NCBI GenBank assembly: GCA_013365325.1
Contig: JABVXV010000454.1
Span: forward strand, 1 to 39,676
Source: Dipetalonema caudispina
Lineage: Eukaryota; Nematoda; Chromadorea; Rhabditida; Onchocercidae
Length of the DNA: 39,676 nt
Reading direction: 5' to 3'
Shown: positions 24,314 through 36,763 of the stretch, in pieces
How positions within the stretch are numbered: the stretch's first letter is position 1
Layout of the letters: every line of letters starts with the position of its first letter
Position numbers and translations under genes: made by a program
Notes under the pieces: generated by a model
Seen by the model: the letters and a program-made list of their open reading frames with translations, nothing else
Told to the model about the DNA's origin: nothing
The model's database searches: none

Positions 24314-26689
24314 AAATTAATAATTGATTGTATCAATCATTTAATTTAGGGAAAAATTTTTGTCAAAAAATTGAAAAATTGCATACACATATATAATTGT
24401 ATTCTATTAGAAATTTTAGAAAAAGAATTGTCAAATTTTTTTTTTCAATTTTTCAAATCAATAAAATTTATTGATTTTTCAAATTTATTAAGAAGGAAAT
24501 ATGTCATATATTATGCAAGCATATCTCGATTACAATATAAGTGCTATATAAAATTAAAAAATTAACTAATGAAAGAAAAGAAATCTATGAAATAGTATAA
24601 GCATGGAAAAGAAAAAGGAATTTATAAATATTTTTTAATTGAAGAAATGAATGCATAAATAAAATTCACTTAAATTTATATCGATAATAAGTAGAATTAT
24701 TCAAATATTTCCGTTCCTTCCATCAACAAAGGTTGTTTGAATAGTAAAAAAAAATTGGAAATGAAGAGAAGGAATTGAAAAGAGAATGTGAATAATACTA
24801 AAATTCCATTAACTTCAATTTATTTCAATATTTCAAGTATTATCATTTTGTATATCATTTTGAATTTTCTTTCTTCTCCAACTTCAAAATGATAGAATTA
24901 AACAAATAAACGCTATGAAGTGAAGTATGGAATTGGAAAACTTGTTATCAATTTTTATCATTTTGTATTTTCGACCTGTTCATTGGTTAAAATGATGCAA
25001 AATAATGAAATGATTAAATTTGGATGAATTATCTAACCAAAATTACTTTGAAAAGAACGAATCACTGAAATTTAATTTCAGAGTAAACAGTAAATGAAAC
25101 TGTTAACCAATTATTACAATTACAGTTGGTTCGTATCTTGCAATTTTTTTTCCTCTATTTTAAAAAAAGAACAAAAAAAAAAAAAAAAAAAAAAACCTGT
25201 CGTTCCACCCCGATGATGATAAAATTATCGTAGAAATTAGCTATTTTAGTTCTAGTTGAAATAGGATAATTTCGACAATTTTAAGAATATCAAATCTCGA
25301 AATTCAAATATTTTTAAAAGGATATTTATTTTATAATATAACAAAATTTAGTTGAAAGTTATGTTGTAAAAAAGGAATGTTTTTTATATAGTTACCCTTA
25401 AAAAAGAGAAAAAAAAATTTTTTTATTTTGCTTTATACTTTGGTAGACTGAAATATGCTTTGAAAAGTATTTGTAAAAAGTGATTGAATAGTTTAAAATA
25501 CAGAATTAAAGATGAAAAAAGTTTCGTAGCAAAAATTTAAATGTATTATAAACATGTTATAATTACAATTTTGCAATAAAAAGAGTAACAAAGGTTAAAG
25601 ATTGAACAAATATTCATTCCTTTCCATTCATGATATACATTTGAATAAATATTTTAATCATATCTTTTAGCTATTACGAAAGAACTTCATATGAAAATTA
25701 CACAAAGCAATAATTTTAATAGGAAATTAAATTAATTGAACATTAAAATATTTCTCATTCATTCACAAATTGGTAATATTTACTCAATAAACTTCTAATG
25801 CTAAAATTAACATTTCCACATAATGTTATTTCTATGAAGGCAATAATATCATAATTATTTACCACTTATTGTTGTATTTATTTAATTAGTGCAATATTTG
25901 AGAATCAAACAAAAATGTGATATATATAAATGTTTACGTAAACGTACGCATAGACTTACATATATCATTGTGATATAAGTCGTATATGTACAACAAATAT
26001 ATTAACAATGAAAGAAAGATAAAGTGTTGATAGATTTCAACAATGTTGTCTGTTTCTAATATTCTATCGTCAGATATTTTATATTTACCAAGGGATTGAG
26101 CAATCTGATCGATTGAACAAATCGTATAGTTTGGAATGGGAAATTTAATTATAATATTACTTATGATATTATTCAGAAGCGACAATTAAATGAAAGTAAT
26201 TTTACTATTCATTAAGCTAAAGCAAATTTGATAAATTGAATGAAATGAATAGTAAAATTACTTTTCGTTACTAAAAAAATTAATTTTAATCATAAAATAG
26301 AAATAGGAAAACAAATACGAAATGCAAATAATACAATGAACAAATAGCAATTTGAAAATAAAAAAAAAAAAAAAAATTGGTGAAAACTAAAATTTTTTCA
26401 AAGATTTAAATTTTTAGAAAAAAAAGACATAAAAATTTGTCGTTTTTTAAATAAGCAGAAAAAGAAAAAAAGCAAAATGAAGAAAAAAAAGAGTGAAAAT
26501 AAAAATTCAATCTATGAGAGGGCAAACGAATATATTTTCGTGCTAACTTTTGAATCATATTTTTGTGGAAGGCATTTTTGGATGGGCAAATCGATACGAA
26601 TTTAAGAATGAGCTGATTCATGATAAATTGCGGGAATATTTTGTTACAAAAGAGAGGCGGAACAAGAAGACAAAAAATTATAAATTGTT
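24314..26689. other. gene-free upstream flank of the mutarotase-like gene
   Basis: This 2.4-kb stretch has no exon chain I can defend. It contains a 31-base poly-A run near 25164-25194 and a G+C-richer patch at about 25195-25225. A minus-strand open frame at 26185-25934 has no supported splice partners. Confidence 0.55.
25931..25943. promoter_or_regulatory. TGTTTACGTAAAC palindrome, forkhead-like
   Basis: GTTTACGTAAAC at 25932-25943 is a perfect 12-bp palindrome. With the preceding T it presents TGTTTAC, and on the other strand GTAAAC, both matching the core of the forkhead (DAF-16/FoxO) binding element. It lies about 1.6 kb upstream of the mutarotase-like start. Binding is inference only. 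Confidence 0.3.
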
Positions 26690-27240
26690 GAAATGATATT
26701 GATAATATCATTGAAATAATAAAATGATAACATTTACTTATATAATGTGATCGTGCATTTAATCGGATGGCAATAATTCAATAATGAGGACATTAATTAG
26801 AAATTTGGTTGAATGTTGTTGTAAAAGTGATAAAGATGAGAGATTGGGAGTGATAAATTGTTGAAATGATTGATATTGATAAAGAAAAGATTTCCTTACA
26901 TAATGTGATTGTACATTTAATAGGATGGAATGTGATCGTACATTTAATAGGATGGTAATAATTTAATAATGAGTGGTATTAATTAGAAATTTGGTTGAAT
27001 GTTGTTGTAAAAGTGATAAAGATGAGAGATTGGGAGTGATAAATTGTTGAAATAATATTGATAAAGATAACGTTTTCTTGCATAGTGTGATCGTACATTT
27101 AATAGGATGGTAATAATTTAATAATGAGGGTATTAATTAGAAATTTGGTTGAATGTTGTTGTTAAAGTGATAAGGATGAAAGATTGGGAGTGATAAATTG
27201 TTGAAATGAATCTAGCATACGTGGTCGTACGTTATATATT
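26690..27240. repeat. 154-bp minisatellite, about three and a half copies
   Basis: Landmarks such as ATTAATTAGAAATTTGGTTG recur at 26792, 26978 and 27132, and AATGTGATCG at 26744, 26902/26929 and 27083 (as AGTGTGATCG). The basic step is 154 bp. The second copy carries an extra 27-bp internal duplication of AATGTGAT(T/C)GTACATTTAA, explaining one longer interval. A fragment of a fourth copy ends near 27240. Copies are over 85 percent alike by eye. Confidence 0.92.
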
Positions 27241-30200
27241 ATGCAGCAATTTGAATGAAAGTTATAAATAATGAAAAAAATTTCTTTCACCCATTGGTTT
27301 ATTTAACGAAATTGACATTTTTTTTTATTATTACTCAATATTATTTCATTCATTTAATTATTAAAATACCACTAACTAAATGTTTACTTAATTACTCGAT
27401 AAGTATTAATGGGTCAAGTGAGAGAAAAAAATTTATATTTTTTATTGAGAACAAAAAGAAAAGAAAAAAGGAGTTGGATTACATTGAAAAGAAATATTTT
27501 TTCGTATATTTGAAAAATTATTTTTGGTAAATATATTTGTTTGATAATTTTTTTTTTATTTTGCTACAATTTTTCATTAAGCTTTATGGTAAATGCTTAA
27601 TTTGATTGATTAAAACAAGCACAATTATCAATTTTAGGATTTTTTAATTGTCTTTCTTTTTTCTTTCTCTCTCTTTCTCCTTTTCTTATCAAACTTTTCT
27701 ATGAAAGAATTTTCTAGAAAAAAAAAGGAGGAAAAAAAAAACATTGAAAATTTAGTTGCAGTAGTTCAAGTACAACGGAAGTGCAATAATTACGACGAAA
27801 AAACCATTTTTCAATGGGATGCAGTCATTTCCGGCATTGATATTCAGTAGGAATACGTTGTTAACAACAATATTTCCATCAAAAAAAAAATTCTCAAATT
27901 TCAAAATTTCGAACTTTTTTAATTGCCTGAAATTCAGTTAATATTAGTTTGGACATTAAATAGCTAGCATCAAATATTTCGATTTTTAAATTTTTCAGAA
28001 ATAAAAATTTTTTAAAACGTATGGAAAAAAGTGCTTATAAGTTATAATGAACAAAGATTAAAATTTTTCATGTTAATCTAAAACTTGAAATAAGATAAAT
28101 TTCCAATGAGTTGAATTATTCGAAATATCAACTCTTTCAATAGTTACAAAATAAGCGAAATATCAAACTATCATTTGTCACTTATGTATAAGTTTTAGAA
28201 GCTTATCTTTTGAAATTTCATGATATCTGATCAAAGAATCTTTCTTACGATCAATCACCTCTAAAATTCCCTTCCAATTTCAGTTCTCATTTTTATTTTT
28301 TCACTCCTTACTTCTTTCACATTATTCTATCTATCCTTTTTTTTCAACTTCGTGATTTACAAGTTTCGACATTTCAAAATTTTTCAGTCATTTTAACTTT
28401 TGTTATTTTAAAAAGGAAATGAAAGAAAAAAAAAACTGTACGGAAATAATCTTTGAAAATTGCAAAAACAGAAAAATAAGAATAAAAAAATCATGCAAAC
28501 AAATTTTTCAACTAATTTAAAAATAAAATGAATTTATTATCGCTGATAGTAATACCATTCATTATTGCTACTGTTATATTAATTGTTATTTCTGCCATTA
28601 ATTACTATTATTAAATTGTCATTTATCCAATGGTAATTTGAAATTCACTTTTATTTTCCATTTAACAATAATATTCTGTTATTTTTCAAAGATTTTAAAA
28701 TAAATTCCGTGCAAAAAAAAAGGAAAAGAATTTTGAAACGAATTTTAACAAAAAAAAAAATATTGTTTTTTTTCGAGCCTAATTTAATCAAAAAGGATTA
28801 AGTACATCTAAGTTAATTTAAATTACAATGAAATATTTTTCAATCAATGCCTTTTTAATATTACTAAATTATGCGACAAAATAAACTGGCAGATGTTCAG
28901 AGTGCATTTAATTTAATGTTACAAGAAGAAGTGCTTATCATTTGTGGAAATCTCAGAAGATTTTGATTGACAAAATGACAGTAGTTTAGATGGATTTTAA
29001 ATTAACATTACACTTTGATTGATTTATAGCATTTTGAAAGAAAAGAAATTAAATTTGAAAATGCAACTTTTCAAGTTAAATTTGCTTGAATTTTGGAACG
29101 AAAAAAAAATCCTAGATCATATATTTTGCAATTATATGAAAAAAATAAAGTAAAATAAATATAAGTAACTTTATATGACATTAAATTCATCAGTAAATAA
29201 TTTTAAAAAAGAAAAAAATGAATTATCATAGACAACTTTTAAAAATGTTAGACTTATCATTCACTGATAAATATTCCAAAGAAATTTCCTTTTATTTTTA
29301 CGATTAATTTCAACTAATAATTGTGTTTACTTTTCTAAGATTAGCTTTCCGTTAGTTTGAATTAGTTTTATTAGCTTATATTCTTCCACTAATATATCAA
29401 ATATCATTTCTTCATTATAGAATAGTGTGAAAAATAAATGATATGGTAATATGATGATAGTGTATTAAGTAAAATGATACATTATCATAAGTTGATTATA
29501 ATTTTCGTCTGTGTATTGCAATAATTGATTTAGATAATTTTTTTCATTTCAATTATTATGCTAATTTTAATTTTGGCTAATATATAATGAAGTTGAAGAA
29601 TTTGTTTCAAAAAAAAAAAAGAAAAAAATTTGATTGCATTAGTATGAAATTAAATTTATATTCTCAGTTAAATATGATAATTGCAAAATGTTTGTGATGC
29701 AATAATATAATTGATTAATTGCGATTGATAGTACTATAGAAAATTTGTGTAAATTATTTGCAAATTATAATACATTCACCTAATTGGAAAACAAATTTAA
29801 ATAGAAAAATTAAATAAGAGGTTGAAAAAAAATTGTGCCGTAATAAGAATGGATTGCTATAGGAAATAGAATAAAATGTGACAATGATAAAAATGTGATA
29901 ATCAATCGAAATACTGATAATAATACTGATATGAAATACTGATAACATATGATAGTGAAATACTGATGCATTATATGATACAAAAAGTATCGAATTATAT
30001 TAATGGAAAGAATGAAATATAAAGCAATCATTGATTCATTACCCATATCATTTCAAATATTTCAATTTTGAACTATTTCAATATCATATGACAATTAATT
30101 GTTTCATCCATAGCTGATCGTAATCTATTCTAATTCATAATTAAATTTCACTCAAAAAATGAGTGTTTAAAGTTGTTGTTTTTAAAATTATTCTGTAATT

Positions 30201-30686
30201 TACAAATAAGAAAGCAAAAAATGCATACAATAAAGGTAATAATTTAAAAAGGAATAGTATTTGCTGCGTAATTAAGAAACGAAAAAAAGGAAATGAAATA
30301 TGAAAGTCAGTAAATATTATTATAAAATGGAAAAAAAAAACGAATTAATAAATTTGTGGGAGAATTATTTAGCGAATAGGAAAAAAGAAAAGGTAGAAAA
30401 AATTGAGAAAAATTAAATAAAAGAGAATGAAAAAAAAAAAGAGCGAAAATTTTATGATCAAAAACAAAAAAAAATGTAAAATTGAAGAAAAGAAAAAGAA
30501 GTACAATCAAAAAAAAAAAAAAAAAAACCAAATGAATCATTTTACTTATCAGTTAAAAGTTCATTTCAAATTTTCTCTCTTTCCTTCTTAAATATCATTT
30601 TTGTCTTGGCAAATAATTTCGAATTATAGCTAAGATCATTTGATGATTTAGGATGATGTGAGTGTGGTAGTATGTAAGCTATATGA
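27241..30686. other. mostly gene-free AT-rich stretch with three short coding-like islands
   Basis: Three islands stand out by higher G+C or complexity. 27770-27850 follows a TTGCAG-type acceptor and reads VQVQRKCNNYDEKTIFQW... to a TAG; it is also open on the other strand. 28528-28614 is a 28-codon hydrophobic frame (MNLLSLIVIPF...). 28871-28966 is a 31-codon frame (MRQNKLADVQSAFNLMLQ...). In sequence this AT-rich, frames of 30-40 codons arise by chance often, so none is called a gene. Confidence 0.3.
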
Positions 30687-30700
30687 GCCAAACGTTTGGC
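30687..30700. promoter_or_regulatory. 14-bp perfect palindrome GCCAAACGTTTGGC
   Basis: The sequence equals its own reverse complement and is half G+C in a region of about 20 percent. It resembles the dyad site of a dimeric DNA-binding protein. No target gene is obvious; it lies just upstream of the exon-like islands on the plus strand. Confidence 0.35.
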
Positions 30701-30852
30701 CACAATTTGATAATTAAATTTTAGGAAAAATAAAAAAAATGAATGAGAACGAAAAGAAAAGGAAGAAAATTAATAAAACGAAAAAAGCAAATAAAATTGA
30801 AACCATCAAAAAATGATAAATGGATTGATTATGTAGTGTATGTATGTATATA

Positions 30853-30874
30853 TGTGTGTGTGTGTGTGTGTGTG
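30853..30874. repeat. (TG)11 microsatellite
   Basis: Eleven perfect TG units, flanked by ATGTATATA. They create a spurious Val/Cys-rich open frame on the plus strand. Confidence 0.95.
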
Positions 30875-30911
30875 TCTATGTCCGTCTATCTGTCCGTGTG
30901 TACATGTATAG

Positions 30912-33900
30912 AAAAATTCATTAAGTTATTCCGGAAAATTTACGGATTAAATTTGAGAGAATTACTTCTTCCATTACTATTCTTTTTCCCCTCATTCATC
31001 GCTCCATCTTATAATTTGTTGAAATTAATTATCTATTTGGGACGTAATATTTATTGATATATTCATTTTTGTTTTGATAATTAATCCAATAAAACCGGAA
31101 ATTTTTCAATCGAAGATGTGATGATTTTTTTGTAATGGAATTGTTTAATTGAATATTGTTTTAAATTTCGGAATTAATGTAATAAATTCATGCATTGAAG
31201 TAGAGAGTAAGTGAATTGAAATAGTGAAAAGTGAACTAATAAATGAAAACAATGAACCAAAGTAAGTTATGAATTGAATTAAAATTAAGTAATGACAATG
31301 ATCTAAAGTAAGTAATGAATTGAATTAAAATAAAGTAATGACAATGATCTAAAGTAAGTAATGAATTGAATTAAAATCAAGTAATGAAGTATAGTTCTTT
31401 CATATTATTGTTATGTCCCACCATTGAATGTTTCCGAAATATTTTATCAAAATAGGATGAAAAATTGGTTAAAGTGCAAAAGAAAAAAAAAAACAAAAAA
31501 CAAAAAAACAAAAAAAACGAAAAATTTTGTTGACAAATCTCAAACATTATCAAATATGTTCTTTTTTCATCAATAGCATTCCAAATACTTTCGTTCAGAA
31601 ATGATTTTCATTTTTGTAAAAAATGTTAAATTTATTTTAAATAAAATTTTCGAACAGATTTATTGTAGCTTTTATATCCATTAAATTTATCAAATGAAAT
31701 AGCTATTCAGAATAATAATGGTAGTAATCATATCAATGTTGATAATTATGATAAGTTAACAAATGCGCCATAGAGTATAGTTAGAATTTCGGAAATGGAT
31801 CTCATTGATAATTATCCACTGACCAGTTCCAGCGATGACCACAATGGCAACTTTTGTAATGTTAAAAATTATTCTGTTTAATACCAATTATTTTAATCAT
31901 AAAAATAATCGTTTTTAGGTTTTTTTTAATTTTTTATTTCAAAATTTAAAAATTTTCTTCTGCAATTTTTTTTATTGGAAATTTAAAATAAAGAAAATTT
32001 TATTTTTTTTTTTATAGTTTATGATTTGGAATTTTGAATCATTTATTATTATTTACAAAATTCATCATAAATGAATAATTTTAGCTATCAATTACTTTTT
32101 ATACCATCTCATTCATACTGCTACATGAAATATGTTTCCAGCAAATTTCGAATTTCATAAACAGATATATTTTGGAATTCACAAAGTTGAAGACGTTAGA
32201 TAATGAATTAAACATACATTTGAAAAGGTGCGCAGTTTTTTGCATAATTCATTTCTTTTTTTTTAATGAAAATAATTTTTTAATAATATTTTGTCATTTA
32301 TTTGATGGCATTTTTTGAGAGATTAAACGGAAAAGAACTTTTCAAATATTCAAAAGAATCATCTTTTTTTTTTCCCATGTTATCATGTGATAATTGAAAT
32401 TAACTAATAATAGTTTCAATTTTAATGCTTTATGGTAAATAACACTAACAATCATACATAATTTTTTTTATAATTTAAATAAAATTTCCAATATGATATC
32501 ACTTGCTGTTATTATATCCAAAAATAAACAAAATGAATTTTACAATTCAACATGATAAATTTACATAATATCCATCTGCCAAAATATATAGCTGCAAATG
32601 ATTCAAACATTACATTTAATCATACCAAAATATTATTGTTTAAAGATGAAAATTTATCCAAATTTATTTAACAAAATAAAACAAAAACAAAAAACAAAAA
32701 TGAAAACAAAACTAAGCAAAATGGAATTGTTGATAAATTAGAATTTGCTGAAATTTATAAAGCAAAGAGGAAAAAAGTTACTTAAATAGTTGATTATATT
32801 AAAAAGAATTTTAATAATTACAAGTAATTATTATTCTACTTTTTTCCTTTACTCTTATGATTTTATTTTAACTGTAAATTGTTACGTAGTAATAATGTAT
32901 ATTTTACACAATTTCGATTTTATTAAATTCACAAATTTTTATTATGCAAGTTGTAATGATGTGTAATATGTGGAATAAATTAAAAACGAATTTATTTTTC
33001 ATATGAAATGATCCAGCTGATAAATTAAGTAATAAATGAATATTTCGTAACTGAATGAAAATAAACATCGCCAAATTATATTAATAAATGAGTAGATTGT
33101 TGCTAAAAATCACAAGCATGTTGCAATTAATAATAATTAAACAATTTACCAAAAATTAATTTCTTTGTAATGAAGCATTCCTTTTGCCATTCTGTCAAAG
33201 TTACATCAATTGATCGTAGGTATCGATTTAAGAAGTTTACAAAAAATCATTCCTTATCATCAAAAATAGATTGTGATATTTATATGTTGGATTTCTTTAA
33301 TTTTCCTCCTTGCAACATTTCATCATCAAATTTAGCAATGGCTATTGATTTATTTATTTTTTTTTTTTACTGGTCGTTTTGTGTTCATTATTGAAAAGGT
33401 GGGATATTTATGATGATTAAATTAACATACATGTCGATGATCAAATTGTATTTTATAATCTTATCACTGCTACAGTGCACAGATTGCATACGATTAATAG
33501 ACTGGATGAAATAATATCCGGAATTGATGCTACAGCGGATTAGATCAAATAATATCCGGAAAGCATCATTATCTTCCTATCACTAATAATTTGTTGTTTG
33601 TTTGGATAAATTCTTTTATTTTATAAAAATCGATTCTTCAATTTTTGTTTTCGTCTCAGTTTCAAAAAAAAAAAAAAAAAAAAATATCGTTCCTTAATTT
33701 GTTAAAGTCATAAAATGCATCACAATTTGAACATAAATCAGTAATAGCTAAGAAGTATATTGATGAAATAATTAATATGCAAATTTCAAAACATAAAAGT
33801 CCTTTCTTCTGCATATGCATCTACTTTATTTTTTGCAGGAATTTTTTTAACACTTCTGATGGTATAAGTACAATTTGTATTCATCGTGGTACAACTATTT

Positions 33901-34233
33901 TTTCATTTTTATATTTTATGAAACATTTTTAAAAAAAAAGAAAATGAAGGGAAGTAATAAGTTAGCTTTATATATTTATATATAATTTAAATATAATAAA
34001 TGTTATATTTTGGGAATTACCGTAATTTGACTAAAAGAAATTTTTGGTTACTGTAATTTGATTAAAAAAATTTTTAGAATTTCGATTACAATCACTTCGA
34101 TGTGCTTCTTTTTTTCTTTTTTTTTTCCTACAACAGCTAGCAAACGATTGATGACAAGTATTGTATCGTGAAATTGAGCGATCATTATCCTATTCATTTG
34201 TATGAAAATTTGCCAATCGATTTCAATTTTTGA
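30912..34233 (+). other. series of exon-like islands, possible multi-pass membrane protein gene or its relic
   Basis: Several plus-strand segments have plausible splice borders and complex composition: 30912-31043 (KFIKLFRKIYGLNLRELLLP..., hydrophobic); 31669-31770 (LLYPLNLSNEIAIQNNNGSN..., ending in TAG) and, in the same frame, 31774-31878 (SIVRISEMDLIDNYPLTSSS...); 32085-32227 (LSITFYTISFILLHEICFQQ...); 33176-33266 (IPFAILSKLHQLIVGIDLRS...); 33336-33398 (QWLLIYLFFFFTGRFVFIIE..., membrane-like); 33478-33540 (HRLHTINRLDEIISGIDATA...); 34141-34233 (QTIDDKYCIVKLSDHYPIHL..., to TGA). I could not chain them with consistent phases, and open frames of this length are expected by chance here. A nematode chemoreceptor-type gene or a decayed gene is possible. 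No product is claimed. Confidence 0.25.
31257..31390. repeat. 46-bp tandem repeat, three copies
   Basis: AAAGTAAGTAATGAATTGAA-type units begin at 31259, 31305 and 31351, exactly 46 bp apart and nearly identical. A looser relative lies just upstream at 31205-31240. Confidence 0.9.
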
Positions 34234-34978
34234 CCAAAATTATCGGCTGCAATAAATAAGTTGAATAAAATGTATACAATTCAATTTCAACCAATAATGA
34301 TAATATAGAAAGAACATAAAAGTAATCCATAAATATATTAGTAAATCAATTCTGATAGTTTTATTAAAATTCTTAAATTAATGCTGTAATTTTTTAATCT
34401 TGAATCAAATCAGTACTCTTTTTTTTTAATTTTCTTACTTTATAATTTACTAACAGAATTGTTTACGTATTTTATGGATGTTAATTAATTGCTATCATTT
34501 TTCCGATATGCGATAATTTCATTTCCTTCTTGCTGCTATTGTTGTAGTTTTTTTGTTTATTATATAAATAATTTTTTTCTTTTTTCATTTATATTTTAGT
34601 GGAAAATTTTCAGAAACAAATAAATCAAATGTATATATTATATTTAAAGTATTAACAGTGATCGTATAATGGAATGTGGAAAAAAAAAAAGCTAAATAAT
34701 TAATTTATATTTATTACCAATAAAAGAGTGCAAGAAATTGAAAATTCTAATTTAAAAAAACAATAAACATTTAAGTTTGATAAGGAAAATGAATGAATGA
34801 TTTTTAAATAATTACTTTTTGCTCGACGAAAGTTAGCGCTTCTAACATTTACCTATCAGTTTTAAATCATCAATTACTTGGTCCTAATTAAGAATCTTAA
34901 TTATGCTATTATAGCAAAGTATGAAACAAATATATTAAACAATTACTTACATCATTTTTCGTTTTTTTCCCATCGAAG
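34234..34978. other. gene-free 3' flank of the last gene
   Basis: I see nothing gene-like here. The minus strand has a strong donor-like GATGTAAGT about 30 bases beyond the stop codon of the neighbouring gene, which could mark a 3'-UTR intron or be chance. Confidence 0.5.
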
Positions 34979-36730
34979 TTATCCAAAATCACTAAAATGA
35001 TGATAACTGTGAAACACTGAATATCTTTCACCTTGCATTTTTGCCGAATGATTACTATGTTTACGATCATTCGCAAAAACCGTTGGTTCAGTCTAAAATT
35101 TTTGAAAATATTACAAACAATTAGGTAATAGAAAAGTAATTGATTTAAAATTCAAATTCACAGGATTATTTGATAGGAAAAAAAGGTAATATTTGTAATT
35201 GAATTTCCAATAATAATAATAATAATAATAAGCAAATTGTAAAATAAACAATGAGAAAAATTAAATAAATTGGAAAGAAAATTTTTCGAGCATAAAAAAT
35301 TGATTAAAAATTTTTCAATTAGATTAGCATTGATGAGAAAAACGATGACTAAAAGAAATATTTTATCTATCAAAGTATTTAAAATTAGGAAAAATTTCAC
35401 TTTTCACTTGTTACTCTATCAATATTCATTTATGCAGAATATTTATTATTGATAGCGAAAATGAAAATATTCATAGATTTTGATTTCTAATCTAAAATAA
35501 TTAATTTCGTGTGGGAAAGGATATGGATGGAATTGTCGACTTTAAAAAATAATTACTTAATGATAAATCAATATGTTGCTTAATTAGTTGATTAATCTAA
35601 CCAAGTATAATATGGAAAGAAATATTTTAGATAAATGCATATAAAGTAATTATCGTTTGTTATCATTGAACTTATTTTCTAGCAAATTTTAACAATTTAG
35701 TTTCAAATATACAAACCTCTTGGGAAAAACCGCGTAACATCGGATTTCGTTCTAATTTTCCATCTGGAACTGGCAATAATTCTTGTGAATTGGATGATAT
35801 GTCATGAGAATTTGTGTATGACCATTGTACCTAAAATATTTCATAAAAATGATGAATTAATTATATAAATTATCAAATAACACCATTTATTTATTTCATA
35901 TTACTCTTTCATCTCTTAATCGATTCATGTTGTTTACTTATCAACCAACCGTTTCTAAAAATAGGAAAAAAAAAAACGAAAAAATCGACAGTTTGAAATA
36001 GGTAAAATATTGAACACAAAAGAAATAAATTTCAAAAAATATCATAAATTTTGCCTATATTATCAGGTGATATCTCTTTTAATAATTTCATTTGCACAGA
36101 ACTGTCAGATATGTCTATCTATATACGGTGAAAAAAATTAATTTTAATATTTAATTTCAATATTTTAATTAATTTTAATTTTAATATTAATTTTAATATT
36201 TGAAAAAAATTAATTTTAATATCTATATACGGTGAAAATTTAATATAAATTAATTTTAAAAATTATTTTAATATTTTAATTTTAAATTAATATTTAATAA
36301 AAATTAATTTTAATTTTGAAAAAAATAAAATAGATTTACCTGATAAAGTGATATATAACCACAATTACGTACTCTTAACCGTTCCACCATATCTAATGCT
36401 TGTAAACGATTTGATGGATTTAATATGCTTCCAAATTCACAAAATAAAACGTATGCAAATGGACGAAAACTTTTTCCCCTAAAAATTAACCATAATAAAT
36501 TAAAAAAAATTTTACATATCTTATCAAAAGGTATTAATTTTAATAATTTTACTAAATCTAATCTCTTCTAATAAAAAGTTTTCAAAAAAAAAAAGTTTAA
36601 ATCTGATATAATAATTGTTGTAAAAGAAAGAAAGAATAAAAAAGTAGCAAAAAAAGAATTTGGCAAACTTTCATGTTAAAATCTTTTTTTTTCCAAAAGT
36701 ATTTCTTACAATTAAATTAGAAATAATTTG

Positions 36731-36763
<33 letters not shown>

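Noticed and set aside
25934..26185. Minus-strand 83-codon frame reading FPIPNYTICSIDQIAQSLGK...
   Set aside because: Composition is somewhat coding-like, but no acceptor or partner exon could be found, and the C-terminal half is AT-driven.
26406..26711. Minus-strand 101-codon open frame with a signal-peptide-like start (MILSISFQQFIIFCLLVPPL...)
   Set aside because: The second half is Phe/Ser-rich translation of poly-A-rich sequence, there are no supported splice partners, and a frame of this length is expected about once by chance in 40 kb at this composition.
30743..31057. Plus-strand 104-codon open frame
   Set aside because: Its first half is translated purine-rich and (TG)n microsatellite sequence. 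Only the hydrophobic part from 30912 is mentioned, as a weak exon-like island.
33170..33394. Plus-strand 74-codon frame starting MKHSFCHSVKVTSIDRRYRF
   Set aside because: The overlapping frame used for the exon-like island is at least as good. Three frames are open here, so this one has no special support.
34141..34233. SDHYP motif suggesting an endonuclease/exonuclease/phosphatase-fold protein
   Set aside because: A five-residue match to the DNase I family end is too short, and no other motif of that fold is present upstream.
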